Source: Symsagittifera roscoffensis (taxonomy: Eukaryota; Xenacoelomorpha; Acoela; Convolutidae). Taken from it: 64,000 bases of DNA. Position numbers and translations under genes: made by a program. How positions within the stretch are numbered: position 1 is the first letter of the stretch; each line of letters starts with the position of its first letter. Under the pieces are notes generated by a model that was not told the origin of the DNA, searched no databases, and worked only from the letters and a program-made list of their open reading frames with translations. The stretch covers positions 93,161,845 through 93,225,844 of the forward strand of contig NC_087062.1 in assembly GCF_963678635.1 (NCBI RefSeq), given 5' to 3'. Positions 11,310 to 23,000 of the stretch are shown here, in pieces.

Positions 11310-12774
11310 AAAAAGGAGTATCAAGTAATTGCAAAGTTTAATAAACCCATGAAAAAGAAAACGACTGACTTGTCCGCTTTTTCTGAAAGACTTCCCTAGT
11401 CGATCAAGGAGGAGTATCTTGCATGATCTTGCAAGATCCTTGCAAATGATGTTTTTCTTGCAAGATCCTGCAAGATGGAGGTTATCTTACAAGATCTTGC
11501 AAGAGTGAGGTTATCTTGCAAGATGCTTGCAAGATCATGCAAGACAACCAACTTTTAAAAAATTTCACAAAACCTTATTCTGAGTGCCAAAAAAACTATG
11601 ATCGAATTTGACTACAGTCACAAAAATTTCGGAGTTCAATTTGATATAAGAAGACTAGATTAAACAAGTTTTTGAAATGTTCATATGCATGCTCATTTTC
11701 ATTTTTCGTAATGCAAATAGTTTCGAGTTGTTGTTATAATTTATGCATTTCCAATTAAGATTTCAAAATCATTTTTTTGACTCCATTGGAATTTTTATGT
11801 AGTTTTACAAGTCTAGCAATTAAATTTCATTTATTGTTTATCAAAAGTTTGAGGAATAGAGTCAATAAGTTTGCGTTATTTTGTATGTTGTGTTCATATA
11901 AATCCAGTAAATAATTATGTTCATCTTATTATGCAGTTAAATTTTTCTTTTTTTAAATTGATTGGTTCAGGTATTTAAATGTCTTTTTTGTTACTGGTAC
12001 TGCTTTCACAAAAAAAATCATATCTTTAATGATAAAGTCAATAATGTTGAAAAAAATTTATGAAACAAAGTTCTATAAAAAACAATTAGGAGCCCAGCTA
12101 AAGTTGGTGGCCCGTGCTTGACATTGAACGAACTTGCTATACTGACACGGCACAAAAAATGTGAATTCAACAATTGGATTTGGCCCAAAATCTTAGTTGT
12201 TTCTCCAATAAAAAAAATTGAGAAGTGCATAAACTTTTGAGATAATTAATTTCTCAAGGAAATAATTTTTCTCTGAAAAATATCAAGGAGTCAACGTTTC
12301 TTCGGGAACAATTATGGCAATTGGTTTTTATATTTGAACTTTTCATCTCAGATTTGATTGTGCAAGTTTCAAGAAAATTGAAAAAATTTCAGGAAAAAAC
12401 AATCAAAAGTTCTGAGAAACTGTCAAAAGACTTTCAAAAAACCGTAAAATTTTTCACAAAAACCGATTGTGGCCGCTTAAGCAGAGGTTTATTGATTGAA
12501 TACAACGTGAGAACTTGCACGGTAGTTTTCGCGTAAAGTCAAAAAATTTCCAAAAAACTGCCGAAGTTTCAAAACTTTGACCTGAAAGAAAACCATAATT
12601 TTTTCTTAAGACAGCTCGACATCGCCAATTATAAAAGTAGGTTTTCAATAACCTGTTGCTTTGATTTGCTTAAACTTGATATCAGGTTTGGCAGGAGCAT
12701 TAGCGAGAAAAGTCCAAAAAACGGTCAACAAATCAAAAATTGGACATTTTGGAGAATCATAGATTTTTGTGTGG
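11310..12774 (+). repeat. 1465-bp tandem duplication, unit 1
   Basis: The unit begins AAAAAGGAGTATCAAGTAAT and repeats at an exact offset of 1465 bp at 12775. By eye only about three substitutions separate the units (two near 11836-11848, one near 12706), so identity is above 99.5 percent. It contains a TCTTGCAAGA cluster at about 11415-11545 and, from about 12260, short-period repeats similar to those at 14240-14890. It encodes no recognisable protein; the three short frames it carries are duplicated without change. It is either a recent tandem duplication or an assembly artefact. Confidence 0.95.
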
Positions 12775-14239
12775 AAAAAGGAGTATCAAGTAATTGCAAA
12801 GTTTAATAAACCCATGAAAAAGAAAACGACTGACTTGTCCGCTTTTTCTGAAAGACTTCCCTAGTCGATCAAGGAGGAGTATCTTGCATGATCTTGCAAG
12901 ATCCTTGCAAATGATGTTTTTCTTGCAAGATCCTGCAAGATGGAGGTTATCTTACAAGATCTTGCAAGAGTGAGGTTATCTTGCAAGATGCTTGCAAGAT
13001 CATGCAAGACAACCAACTTTTAAAAAATTTCACAAAACCTTATTCTGAGTGCCAAAAAAACTATGATCGAATTTGACTACAGTCACAAAAATTTCGGAGT
13101 TCAATTTGATATAAGAAGACTAGATTAAACAAGTTTTTGAAATGTTCATATGCATGCTCATTTTCATTTTTCGTAATGCAAATAGTTTCGAGTTGTTGTT
13201 ATAATTTATGCATTTCCAATTAAGATTTCAAAATCATTTTTTTGACTCCATTGGAATTTTTATGTAGTTTTACAAGTCTAGCAATTAAATTTCAATTATT
13301 GTTTTTCAAAAGTTTGAGGAATAGAGTCAATAAGTTTGCGTTATTTTGTATGTTGTGTTCATATAAATCCAGTAAATAATTATGTTCATCTTATTATGCA
13401 GTTAAATTTTTCTTTTTTTAAATTGATTGGTTCAGGTATTTAAATGTCTTTTTTGTTACTGGTACTGCTTTCACAAAAAAAATCATATCTTTAATGATAA
13501 AGTCAATAATGTTGAAAAAAATTTATGAAACAAAGTTCTATAAAAAACAATTAGGAGCCCAGCTAAAGTTGGTGGCCCGTGCTTGACATTGAACGAACTT
13601 GCTATACTGACACGGCACAAAAAATGTGAATTCAACAATTGGATTTGGCCCAAAATCTTAGTTGTTTCTCCAATAAAAAAAATTGAGAAGTGCATAAACT
13701 TTTGAGATAATTAATTTCTCAAGGAAATAATTTTTCTCTGAAAAATATCAAGGAGTCAACGTTTCTTCGGGAACAATTATGGCAATTGGTTTTTATATTT
13801 GAACTTTTCATCTCAGATTTGATTGTGCAAGTTTCAAGAAAATTGAAAAAATTTCAGGAAAAAACAATCAAAAGTTCTGAGAAACTGTCAAAAGACTTTC
13901 AAAAAACCGTAAAATTTTTCACAAAAACCGATTGTGGCCGCTTAAGCAGAGGTTTATTGATTGAATACAACGTGAGAACTTGCACGGTAGTTTTCGCGTA
14001 AAGTCAAAAAATTTCCAAAAAACTGCCGAAGTTTCAAAACTTTGACCTGAAAGAAAACCATAATTTTTTCTTAAGACAGCTCGACATCGCCAATTATAAA
14101 AGTAGGTTTTCAATAACCTGTTGCTTTGATTTGCTTAAACTTGATATCAGGTTTGGCAGGAGCATTGGCGAGAAAAGTCCAAAAAACGGTCAACAAATCA
14201 AAAATTGGACATTTTGGAGAATCATAGATTTTTGTGTGG
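12775..14239 (+). repeat. 1465-bp tandem duplication, unit 2
   Basis: Second unit, joined directly to the first at the five-A run 12775-12779. It ends at 14239, where the next A-run (14240-14244) leads into ATAAGGCGTAGCCG instead of a third copy. The junction lies in a five-base A tract, consistent with slippage or unequal exchange at microhomology. Confidence 0.95.
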
Positions 14240-14890
14240 AAAAAATAAGGCGTAGCCGCTTATGCCGAATGACTTAAGCAACCTGTCAGTTTGAATGAAC
14301 CTAAAAAGTCAGATTTGAGAAAGTTTCAGAAAAAAAACTTTCAAAAAAACGGCCAAAAACAAAATTTCCAAGGGCCATAACTTTTGATGTCAAAATAATT
14401 CGGAAGTAGTCGCATAAGCAAATGAACTTCTCATAACTCGTGCTTCGAATTGATCCCAAAATCTCAGATATCTTAGGGAAGTTTTCGAGAATGCTCAAAA
14501 AAATTAAAAATTTGACTTTTCTGAGTGCGGTAACTTTTTGTGTAGAAAAATTTTATGAGTGGCCCCTAATTCAGAGGAGCTCTACTGCAAGGGATCTCCA
14601 TTGAAACAACAAATTCAGATTTGAGAGGTTAGTTTCCGAGAAAATTCAAATCGATTTAAAAAACGGTCAAAAATTAAAAACTTGACAATTCCAAGGTCCA
14701 TAACTTTATGTGTAAAAAAATTGAGCCTGGCTGCATATTCAGGGAGCCTTTTGGAACTGTTCTAATCATTGTATGCAAAAACTCAGATGTGAGAGGTGTA
14801 GTTTAGGAGAAAACGAATAACCAATCACAAATTTGGGGCCATAGATTCTTTTTACAAAAAAAATGGCTCAAATGTTACCCCCATAGACGT
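14240..14890 (+). repeat. Diverged tandem repeats, period about 150-180 bp
   Basis: Successive blocks share a common order: CATAACTTTT-TGTGT, an A/T run, a GC-richer stretch with GCATA, CTCAGAT-TGAGAGG, GTTT-GAGAAAA, then AAAAACGGTCAAAAAT. Blocks start near 14219, 14388, 14527 and 14697. The same pattern is visible at the distal end of the 1465-bp unit (about 12300-12770), so this is an old, degenerate satellite-like array. Confidence 0.55.
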
Positions 14891-15400
14891 TTTCGAAAGC
14901 TATAGGCAGAGTGGTAAAAAAACTCTAGAGGATTATGCAGCTCACAAGAGAATAAGCAATATTTTAATTGATACCCATTTTTGAAAATCAGTTGAAGTTT
15001 CTGAGAAAAATAAAAAAATTTCCTATAAATTTGAAAATAACTTTCCATAACGAAAAAAAAACATCAAACTGATTGGTAAACATGCAACCAAGTTGAAAAG
15101 TGCTGAGGCAGTGTTAAAGTTGTGTTTCCCTTAATTCAACCCAAAACTAGGTGATTAGGCCGATAAAATTAGGCCGAAATACGAAAAAAAAAACGAAGAA
15201 GGGAACACAAAGTCATAGTAAGTAAAATTATATAATGTACGAGTAAATCAAACACTAAAAGCAACATTAAAATAATGCGCACAGCAAAAAAACGATTCCA
15301 AGATGTGACAATAAAGCCGAAAGCAAATACGCAGAACAAAAAACGGTAAATAGTTAGGAATACGTATCGATACGATAGATGCGTCCTTTCAACTAGAAAA
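14891..15400. other. Non-coding stretch
   Basis: AT-rich sequence with A-runs at 15050 and 15185. Nothing recognised. Confidence 0.35.
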
Positions 15401-15960
15401 AGAACAAGACTGCTCGTATCAGGGCGAAAACCTGGAAATTCCGACTGCCTTTTAAGGTTTTATGGAGCACTAATAACATTAAAAAATTAAATGTAATAAA
15501 ATAACAGTGAAAAGTTCCGAATAATTCTCTATTACATCCATCAAACATATTTGACTGAAAGAAAAATAAATAAAATTAAAAAACAAATTTATCCCCCACA
15601 CCCGCGATATCATGCTCACCCCCCCCCCCCCCCGCTCCACACACAATGCAAAAGGATATACTTTGCGACTAGTTGCTAAAAAAGACCAAATCACTTGCCC
15701 AAGTACATTTTTAAAAAATTTCTGAGCTAGAGTAACTAGCCGCATACGCGCTAACGATCATTTATATTGTTTGTTAAATTCATAAAGTGAACCATATTGG
15801 TTATTTCCGAACCCGACTTTTTTCACACAAAATTGATCATAGGTGAAACATTTTTTGAGCTCAGAGCATTGATATCTTGCAGATAGTATTATGAAATCGA
15901 AAACTGTCAAAAAATTGAAATTAATCTGAATATTCCATCACAGTTCCGACTTTGAAAGAA
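15401..15960 (+). repeat. Family A dispersed repeat, diverged full-length copy
   Basis: It begins AACAAGACTGCTCGTATCAG at about 15402 and continues through CCGACTGCC and GGAGCACTAATAACATT. Degraded middle landmarks are CATACGCGCTAACGATC, TTGATCATAGGTGAAACATT and TTTTGAGCTCAGAG. A run of 16 C lies inside at about 15619-15634. Orientation is the same as the 48905 copy. Confidence 0.65.
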
Positions 15961-16775
15961 TTTGACGGAATTGTGCATCGAATGTTTTTTATGTCGGGAA
16001 TTTTTGAATTTTTGAGGTTTTTTTACAGCGTTTTAAAATATTGATGAAATGAGCTCAAAAAGAAAACAGATATTTAATGATCCATTTTCGCGTAGCAATA
16101 GGGGTATGGATATGACCAATGTAAGCCAATTTGGTATAATAATGCGCGCTTATGACCATTTTTCTATAAAAAATTATATTGAGGCAAGTTTTTTTGATCT
16201 TTACAACAGCGTAACTAGACGAGAAACATACCACTTTGTTCTTGAAATTGCGTAAGTGGAATGATTTGCAGAAATAAAAGAAATTTTCGAAACTTGAATG
16301 TGTTTTATCTTATCTTTACTAAGCCGAAAACAACTTCAGATACCTTTATAGCACACCCGGACATTCATCACATTCAGGGATCCCTGATACCAGAAAATCT
16401 AAGGGCTCTTGGCTCTTTTCCAGTTCCCCCCTTTCAAAGTACCAAGTTTTATGTTTGTTTTACGTGTTATTACGGCTAAATGGGTGATGTTACGCTGTTA
16501 AGTATAAAGAACAAATCTGTTCACAGTTGTCAATTTGTTCACCACGCTAAATTTCATAGCATTATGACAACGTTAAATAAGCTTTTCAAAATTGAATATG
16601 AAAGGGGGGACTGGAAAATAGCCAATCTAAGCTTGTCATTTCAATAGGGTTCCCCATGTTGATGTTTCTCAAATTAATTAGATTATTCTTACATAGCAGT
16701 AATTTTAAACAATTATTTCCTAGAGTAATAGTTTATGTTATTCAGGGGGCAAAATTGTCAGCTATCATGTTTTTA
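15961..16775. other. Non-coding stretch, includes the 3' flank of the AMP-binding gene
   Basis: No supported gene. A 68-codon frame at 16049 matches nothing I know. The 3' untranslated region of the minus-strand AMP-binding gene must lie just below 16776, but I see no unambiguous poly(A) signal. Confidence 0.35.
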
Positions 16776-17045
16776 TCATTTGATGAGCCCTTTCTTCAAC
16801 TCTTTTCTCATCGTCTTCCCATTTCCGTTTCTCGGAATTTGGTCTATGAAGTACACTTCCCTAATCTGTTTGTAAGCTGACACTGAGGCAGCCACGTGTG
16901 CTATAAGTGTCTCTTTTATTTTTTCCTGGGGCATTAATGTCCCTTTGGGGGAGGGGACTACAAATGCGACTGGGCTCTCCACGTTGCTGACGCTGGGCTC
17001 ACCGACGACAGCGCAATCCATAACCAAGTCACTTTGCATCACAAT
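16776..17045 (-). CDS. AMP-binding gene exon 8 (terminal)
   Basis: Acceptor TTTGTCTAG|ATTGTG, stop TGA at 16778-16776. It encodes the mobile C-terminal domain: DCAVVGEPSVSNVESPVAFV, a helix EKIKETLIAHV, and VYFIDQIPRNGNGKTMRKEL with the catalytic lysine (K606). Confidence 0.93.
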   Translation of the reverse strand: MVMQSDLVMDCAVVGEPSVSNVESPVAFVVPSPKGTLMPQEKIKETLIAHVAASVSAYKQIREVYFIDQIPRNGNGKTMRKELKKGLIK

Positions 17046-20000
17046 CTAGACAAATAATAGAAAGTATGAAGATGAAACCCGACTGCTTCTATCAGGGCGA
17101 TGTTTTGATTGTTCCAATAACACTTTAGCGTCGGTTAAAAATTTATGGTTACAAAAACTTTGTAGAAAAACGAGCGAATAAAAAAGAACAAAACAAATGT
17201 TTTTTTTTCTTTTTTTTTTAGTTTATGTTAAAACAATTTGTCCCAGGTGAAGTATCTTTTTAATCATGATTCTGCCAAAAAGGGCCAGTTAGTCCAAAAT
17301 GTCAAGTTTATTGAAACTTTTTTAGACAAAAGTTGTTCAAGACTAGCTGAGGGGCATTCGGATCATTCAGGTACGTGCCCTGATATACAGCACTCTTGGT
17401 GTTTTAGGGTAATTTTCCACGGCTTTGAATGCATTATTTTTGGTAATCTGAAAAACATCAATGGCTTCAGCTGACAACTTAGACGCTTGTTTTTTCTCTA
17501 ATAAGTTGTTTATTCTGCCATTCTTTTCTGTAAATTACAAAATGTGGTTTAATTCGGCTCTGAAATTGAACTAACTTTAAATCAAAACTTAACTAAATTG
17601 AGATATTTGTTCTACTTTTTGTGTCATCAGAAGCAAAAACTGTTGGTTTATTTTTTAGATAGTGCGTGTGAAAGTCAACTACAAAAACAAACAAAAAAGA
17701 ATCCATTTTTTGCCAAAAATGTATATTAAAATTTTTCAAATTTTTCAAATCAAAAACTACTTTAAATACGTCAACAAGCAGTCGGAATTTTCAGATTCTA
17801 CTGTGTTTAAGCTCGTAGGAGTCCAATTATAGTATCATGTATCATATTAAAGACTCTTCAGTCCTTATTAAAAATGAGCAATAAATGTCGTATGATAGAC
17901 GCTTTTTTGCAGCAGGCCCTTTTAATGGAAAAAAGAAGATTTTTTACCAAAGTATTTCAAACAATTTTACCAATTAGACTTTTTTGAAATTTTTTTATGG
18001 AACAAAAGCTTGAAAATCAGAAAACTTTTAAATTAAATTGGTTCCAGAAAAATTGTTTCATGGGAACAACTAAAAAAGCGCCCAGCTTTGGTTCCTATTT
18101 CCGCAGAAAGTGATGAATTTCTTATGCTTGCCTTGCTGTGGTTTTTTTTCTCCAGCCAAAAGTCCACTTTTGTCGGATGTTTGTCCAGAACTTAAAAAAA
18201 GGGAAGATCTTTGTCTTCGAGAGTGTATGTGTTTTACTTTTTTCTTTTAATTCTTATAATTCATGTAAAGCCCTCAAAACTGGATTTCACTTCAGTATCA
18301 GTAAGATTGGCTTTCGAAGTTTCTTTTAGCACTTTCTTCTAAAAATTTTCTTTGATTTTTTTTCATTCTCCGATTAATTTTTTGAAAAAAAACTAGTCAA
18401 ATATACCTAGTTACCTCAAAGAAATCGAAAAAACACTTAAAATGCTGAAAAAAAACTAAGTATAACGATAAACAACTTAAAAAAACTTTTTAGAAAAAAA
18501 CGATAAAAGTTCAATGAATGTTACGTTAGCAACGGAACAAGACTTACAAAGAGGAAAAAAGCCGAACCTCTTCAAGCAGACACAAGTTGAGTGGGGAAAA
18601 ATTATAAAAAAAATAAAAAAAAATTTTTTTTAGTTTTTGCCAATTTTATTTTAGTAAAAACGCTATCAATTACCGGAAAGGACAATTGTAATACTATATT
18701 TTCATACCTCCTCTATTTCGTCAGCGGAGACGTAGAAGCCCCTGAATTTGATGGATTCACTCATTCTTCCAGTTATATACACATTACAGTTCTCGTCTAG
18801 CTTTGCAATGTCACCTGAAACGAAGAAGCTTTACCGGTTACAATTTAAAAAAATTATTCTAGCCAGAATGAAAACAACTGCTTCTTTTTATGCTTAGATG
18901 TCAATTACTTAGGTATCATAGAAATGGGAATAAATAATCCGAAGGACCGAATGTTCGAAATATTTTGACCAATCAACCTCAGTAAAAAATAAACAAATTT
19001 TGAAGTCGGGATAAGCAGCCATCGGATTTGCCCTCAATTAACTTACAAAAGTTTACAGCAAGTTATCTTACAACTTTAACACAAACTTTACGAGATATTT
19101 TTCATATTGCAGGCATGTGTGTTGTCTTTAAACTTTCTTTCTTAACCATCTCAAAATTTCTATCATTAAAAAGTGTTTGTCTCGATAGATTTTGAAGACG
19201 GATTTGGAAGGAAACATCAACTTTTTGTTTAATGTTTTAATCCAGAATTATGAACTAGCAAATGAAGCTAATCCTAAAGGAATTATATCACTGAATCTTT
19301 CTCATAAAGTCATCGCTACATCCAACGATGAATTATTACTAAACCTGTTTTGTAGAAGCCGTCCTCAGTCATAGAATCTTTAGTCTTCTGGGGGTCGTTA
19401 AAGTACAACTTATCCAGTTGTTGCCCATTTGGAAGTCTAATCATCATCTGCCCCTCAACGCCGGGCTCAGTGATTAATCCCGACGCCGGGGCGGTAGAGG
19501 TTATTCTGTCTCTTTCTTCCTCCCCCATCCGTGCTATTTTGAAAGAGATTCCAGGTGCACACACCCCCACTGATTCTATGGGCGTTAGGAGGCGGTCGTT
19601 GGTAGCAAATACTACCCCACATAATTCAGATGCGCCGTATATGTTCTTAAGCCTAAAGAAAAAAGCCATTAAATCGGTAAAATTCACGACCACACTTATT
19701 GTTCCGACCACCGAAGATGAGGAGGTTCTTTGGATTTGGTTGAAGTTGTTCATTTATTTCGATATGAAATACAAGTACCTAGAAAAAACATCCCAACAGG
19801 TTTGAGTGACACATCATATTGAAGCCATTTCCAAAATTTGCCTTCCATGTGACATCAATAACGGATCCTTATTTGTTCACAAGACCCAAAGTGGTACAAT
19901 GATGGTGAAATGGAGCGAACAGAGGAGACGAGGTAGAAATGAAGAAAGATACGACGAGAGCGAGTCAAAATATTACGATTACATGAGAGTGATTAGAAGA

Positions 20001-23000
20001 AACGCAGCGTGAAAGTCGACCCAAAACCGACAGTCGTTTCAACCGCTAAGATTGAGAATCGGATCGAATGAGAGCATGGCGAGAAGCGTGGAAGAGCGAG
20101 GGGAGAGTGAATGGCAAGAAATTCCCGCGAGAAGTTCCATTCTGATTGAAAAGACCCTGCTTTGGTCAAATTTACAGCGCCGCATTGAAAAAACAGGCCA
20201 AAAAAGACAGTTTTAGGCTTTTTTTGAGGTTGCTGAGCAAAATCCCGCTTTTTCGACGCGCGCTCCCCCTCAAAATTATTATATATTGGCGGCGAAGGCG
20301 CCTTTAGAAAATTTTTTAGGGTTCGTCACCAAATATGGATATCTCAAAATAGTACAAAGGGGGGACCCATTGGGTCGTCAGGGGATCGAATCCCTGAGGA
20401 AAAGGAACGACTCCCCCCCCCCCCTGTCATATATAGTATCTAATCATATATTACGTGTTGGCGCCATTGGTTAGCTATGTGTCTGGTGCGGCTACTAATT
20501 AATTAATACCTGCCAACCTTAAGTTTAGTCTGCGATGTTTGGATTCATTGTTGTTAACCGTTAAAGAATAAACGAGTCAATCTTAGTTCAGTGAATTAAA
20601 GATATTGAACCTGCATTTTTCACATGGCGCAGCAAGCAGGACAAAGCGCGGGATCAGGAAAAAATCCACTGGGAATTACGGCATTTTGGCCGAGTAAATG
20701 TACGGAAGCACCAATGTTGTGGGAGCATTGGATTACACGATTCACCTGGGGTGTAATAGCAAAACATTCATTCAATCCGACGGCATTTTATTTTGCTAAT
20801 ACGCTCACTGAGGCGCAAATTACCGGTCTGCCAGAGGAGGTGAATGGGAAAAATCGAGTGGAAGCAGAGCAGACACTAATTTCTAACCTCTATTTGTGTT
20901 TGGGGGAACGTGGACAGGACGAATTACATAACCGGAAGCCCCATCTGGACCTGGCGACTACCCGATATCCACGGGTGTTGGATGAATTTGAGAGTGTTTT
21001 CCGCAAGGAAAGAAACGAAACATTCGAGACGTATCAGCTACTATCTCGGAAACAACGTGACGGGGAAACGCTAGAAGAATTTCACTCCGTTTTGAGTGGA
21101 CTAGCCGCTAGATGCTCATTGGGAACATTGGAACGACGGGTGTTACGTGATGTATTCATAGTAAATATGTCCAACAAGGAAGCCCAAACGGAGCTATGCC
21201 GTTCAACTAAGACACCAGATGAGGTCTACCGGATTGCTTTGTCATATGAACGGGGGGACAAATACGCAAAGTCGTATAAAGTATCCGGTGGGGGACTTAC
21301 TGCGGCACCAGCGGGTTCACTACAAATTAAAGCGGAGCCTATAAGCGCAATTAGAGGAGGGTACCGTCGTCCATTCCAAAGAGGCGGACGTGGATTTGGC
21401 AGGGGCGGCACAAGGGGCCGCGGAGGAGCAGCAGATCGCAAGTGCTACAATTGCGACCAGAGTGGTTTTACCCCGGACCACATTCCAAAGTGCCCAGCAA
21501 GAAATGTAACCTGCAATTTTTGCAAGAAAATGGGACACTATGAGCGAACTTGTAGAGGACGTCGATCGGCGAATAGGGGTCGCGTAGGCATGATAAATGA
21601 GGATGACACCAATGGCGGGACTACCCAAGATTATCCGGAGGAGAGTGCATCCAATTACGGAAGTTCTGTCGGATGGGTGACTGATTCAAAGACACCGGCA
21701 CATGGATGGGATTCGGATAGTTCGACGGAGTATGTGGTTATGTCAATTCGGCGGAAGGAGGAAACGGAATTAAAAGTCGCGGGGGCCAAACTAGCCTTAA
21801 GAATCAACGGCAAAGCAACTCAAGCCTGGATTGACAGTGGTTCGCCAATATCCATCTTCACTATTGGGGAACTAAAACGTACCCTGGGGACAGTCAACGT
21901 ACAATTGAAACCGCTGAATCCACAAGACGACCAATTCCGCGATTACGGAAACAATCCGTTAAAACTTCTGGGAAAGATGCAAGTCACGCTTCATTCCAAT
22001 GGATGGACTTGTTCGTCGGATATAAACGTCATCGGAGGGTGCCGACCGTCTATTATTGGCAGGGATTTAATGCCCTCACTAGGACTGATGCTGGTACAAG
22101 CACCATCGACAGAAGGGGTGAAAAGCATACATACCACGGAAGGAACTGTGGCGATGGACAATGACCTGGATGAGTGGCAGACACATTTCTGTAAGCAATT
22201 TCAACATCTTTTTCACAGGGTAGGGCGCATTCGAAATTATAAGGTGCAGGCAGATTTCTTCAAAAACCTAACTCCAATTCAACAAAAAGGTAGGCGAGTA
22301 CCTATAACATTACAGGAAAAAGTCGATAAGGAGATTGAAAAACTGTTGGGACAGGGTCATATTCAAAAGTTGGAAGAATGTTCAGACAAATATTTTGTTT
22401 CACCTATTGTCATCACCGTGAAAAAGGACGGTTCTGTTAAACTTGCACTGGAATCTAGAGAACTAAACAAACAAGTGCATAAGAATAAATACCAAATGCC
22501 CAATATTGAAGAACTAATGGACATCGTAGGGCAAACTATCAGCGAACGCAAACAGGGGGATGTTTTTTTTACAACGATGGACCTCACGTACGCATACGGT
22601 CAACTTCCTTTAAATGAAAACACTAGTAAACATTGCAATTTTTCATTGGTGGGAGGCCGTTCTACCGGTACATATCGATTCAAAACAGGATTCTACGGAT
22701 TGACAACCATGCCGGCGGAATTTCAACGGGTCATGGATGCCATTCTGGCTGAATTTCCGTGCGCGCATGCTTTCATTGATGATATATTAGTAATTTCGAA
22801 AGGTACCAAGATCGAACATATCGCTTTAGTGGAGAAGATTTTAACGAAACTCGATAAAGAAAATATGGCTTTGAAGCTAGAAAAATGTCAATTTGCGAAA
22901 AATACTTGCGAGTGGTTAGGCCACCGGATTACGAAATCAGGGATTACACCAATGGTGCGGAAAACAGATCCAATTGACAAATTAACCGCCCCGAAAACGC

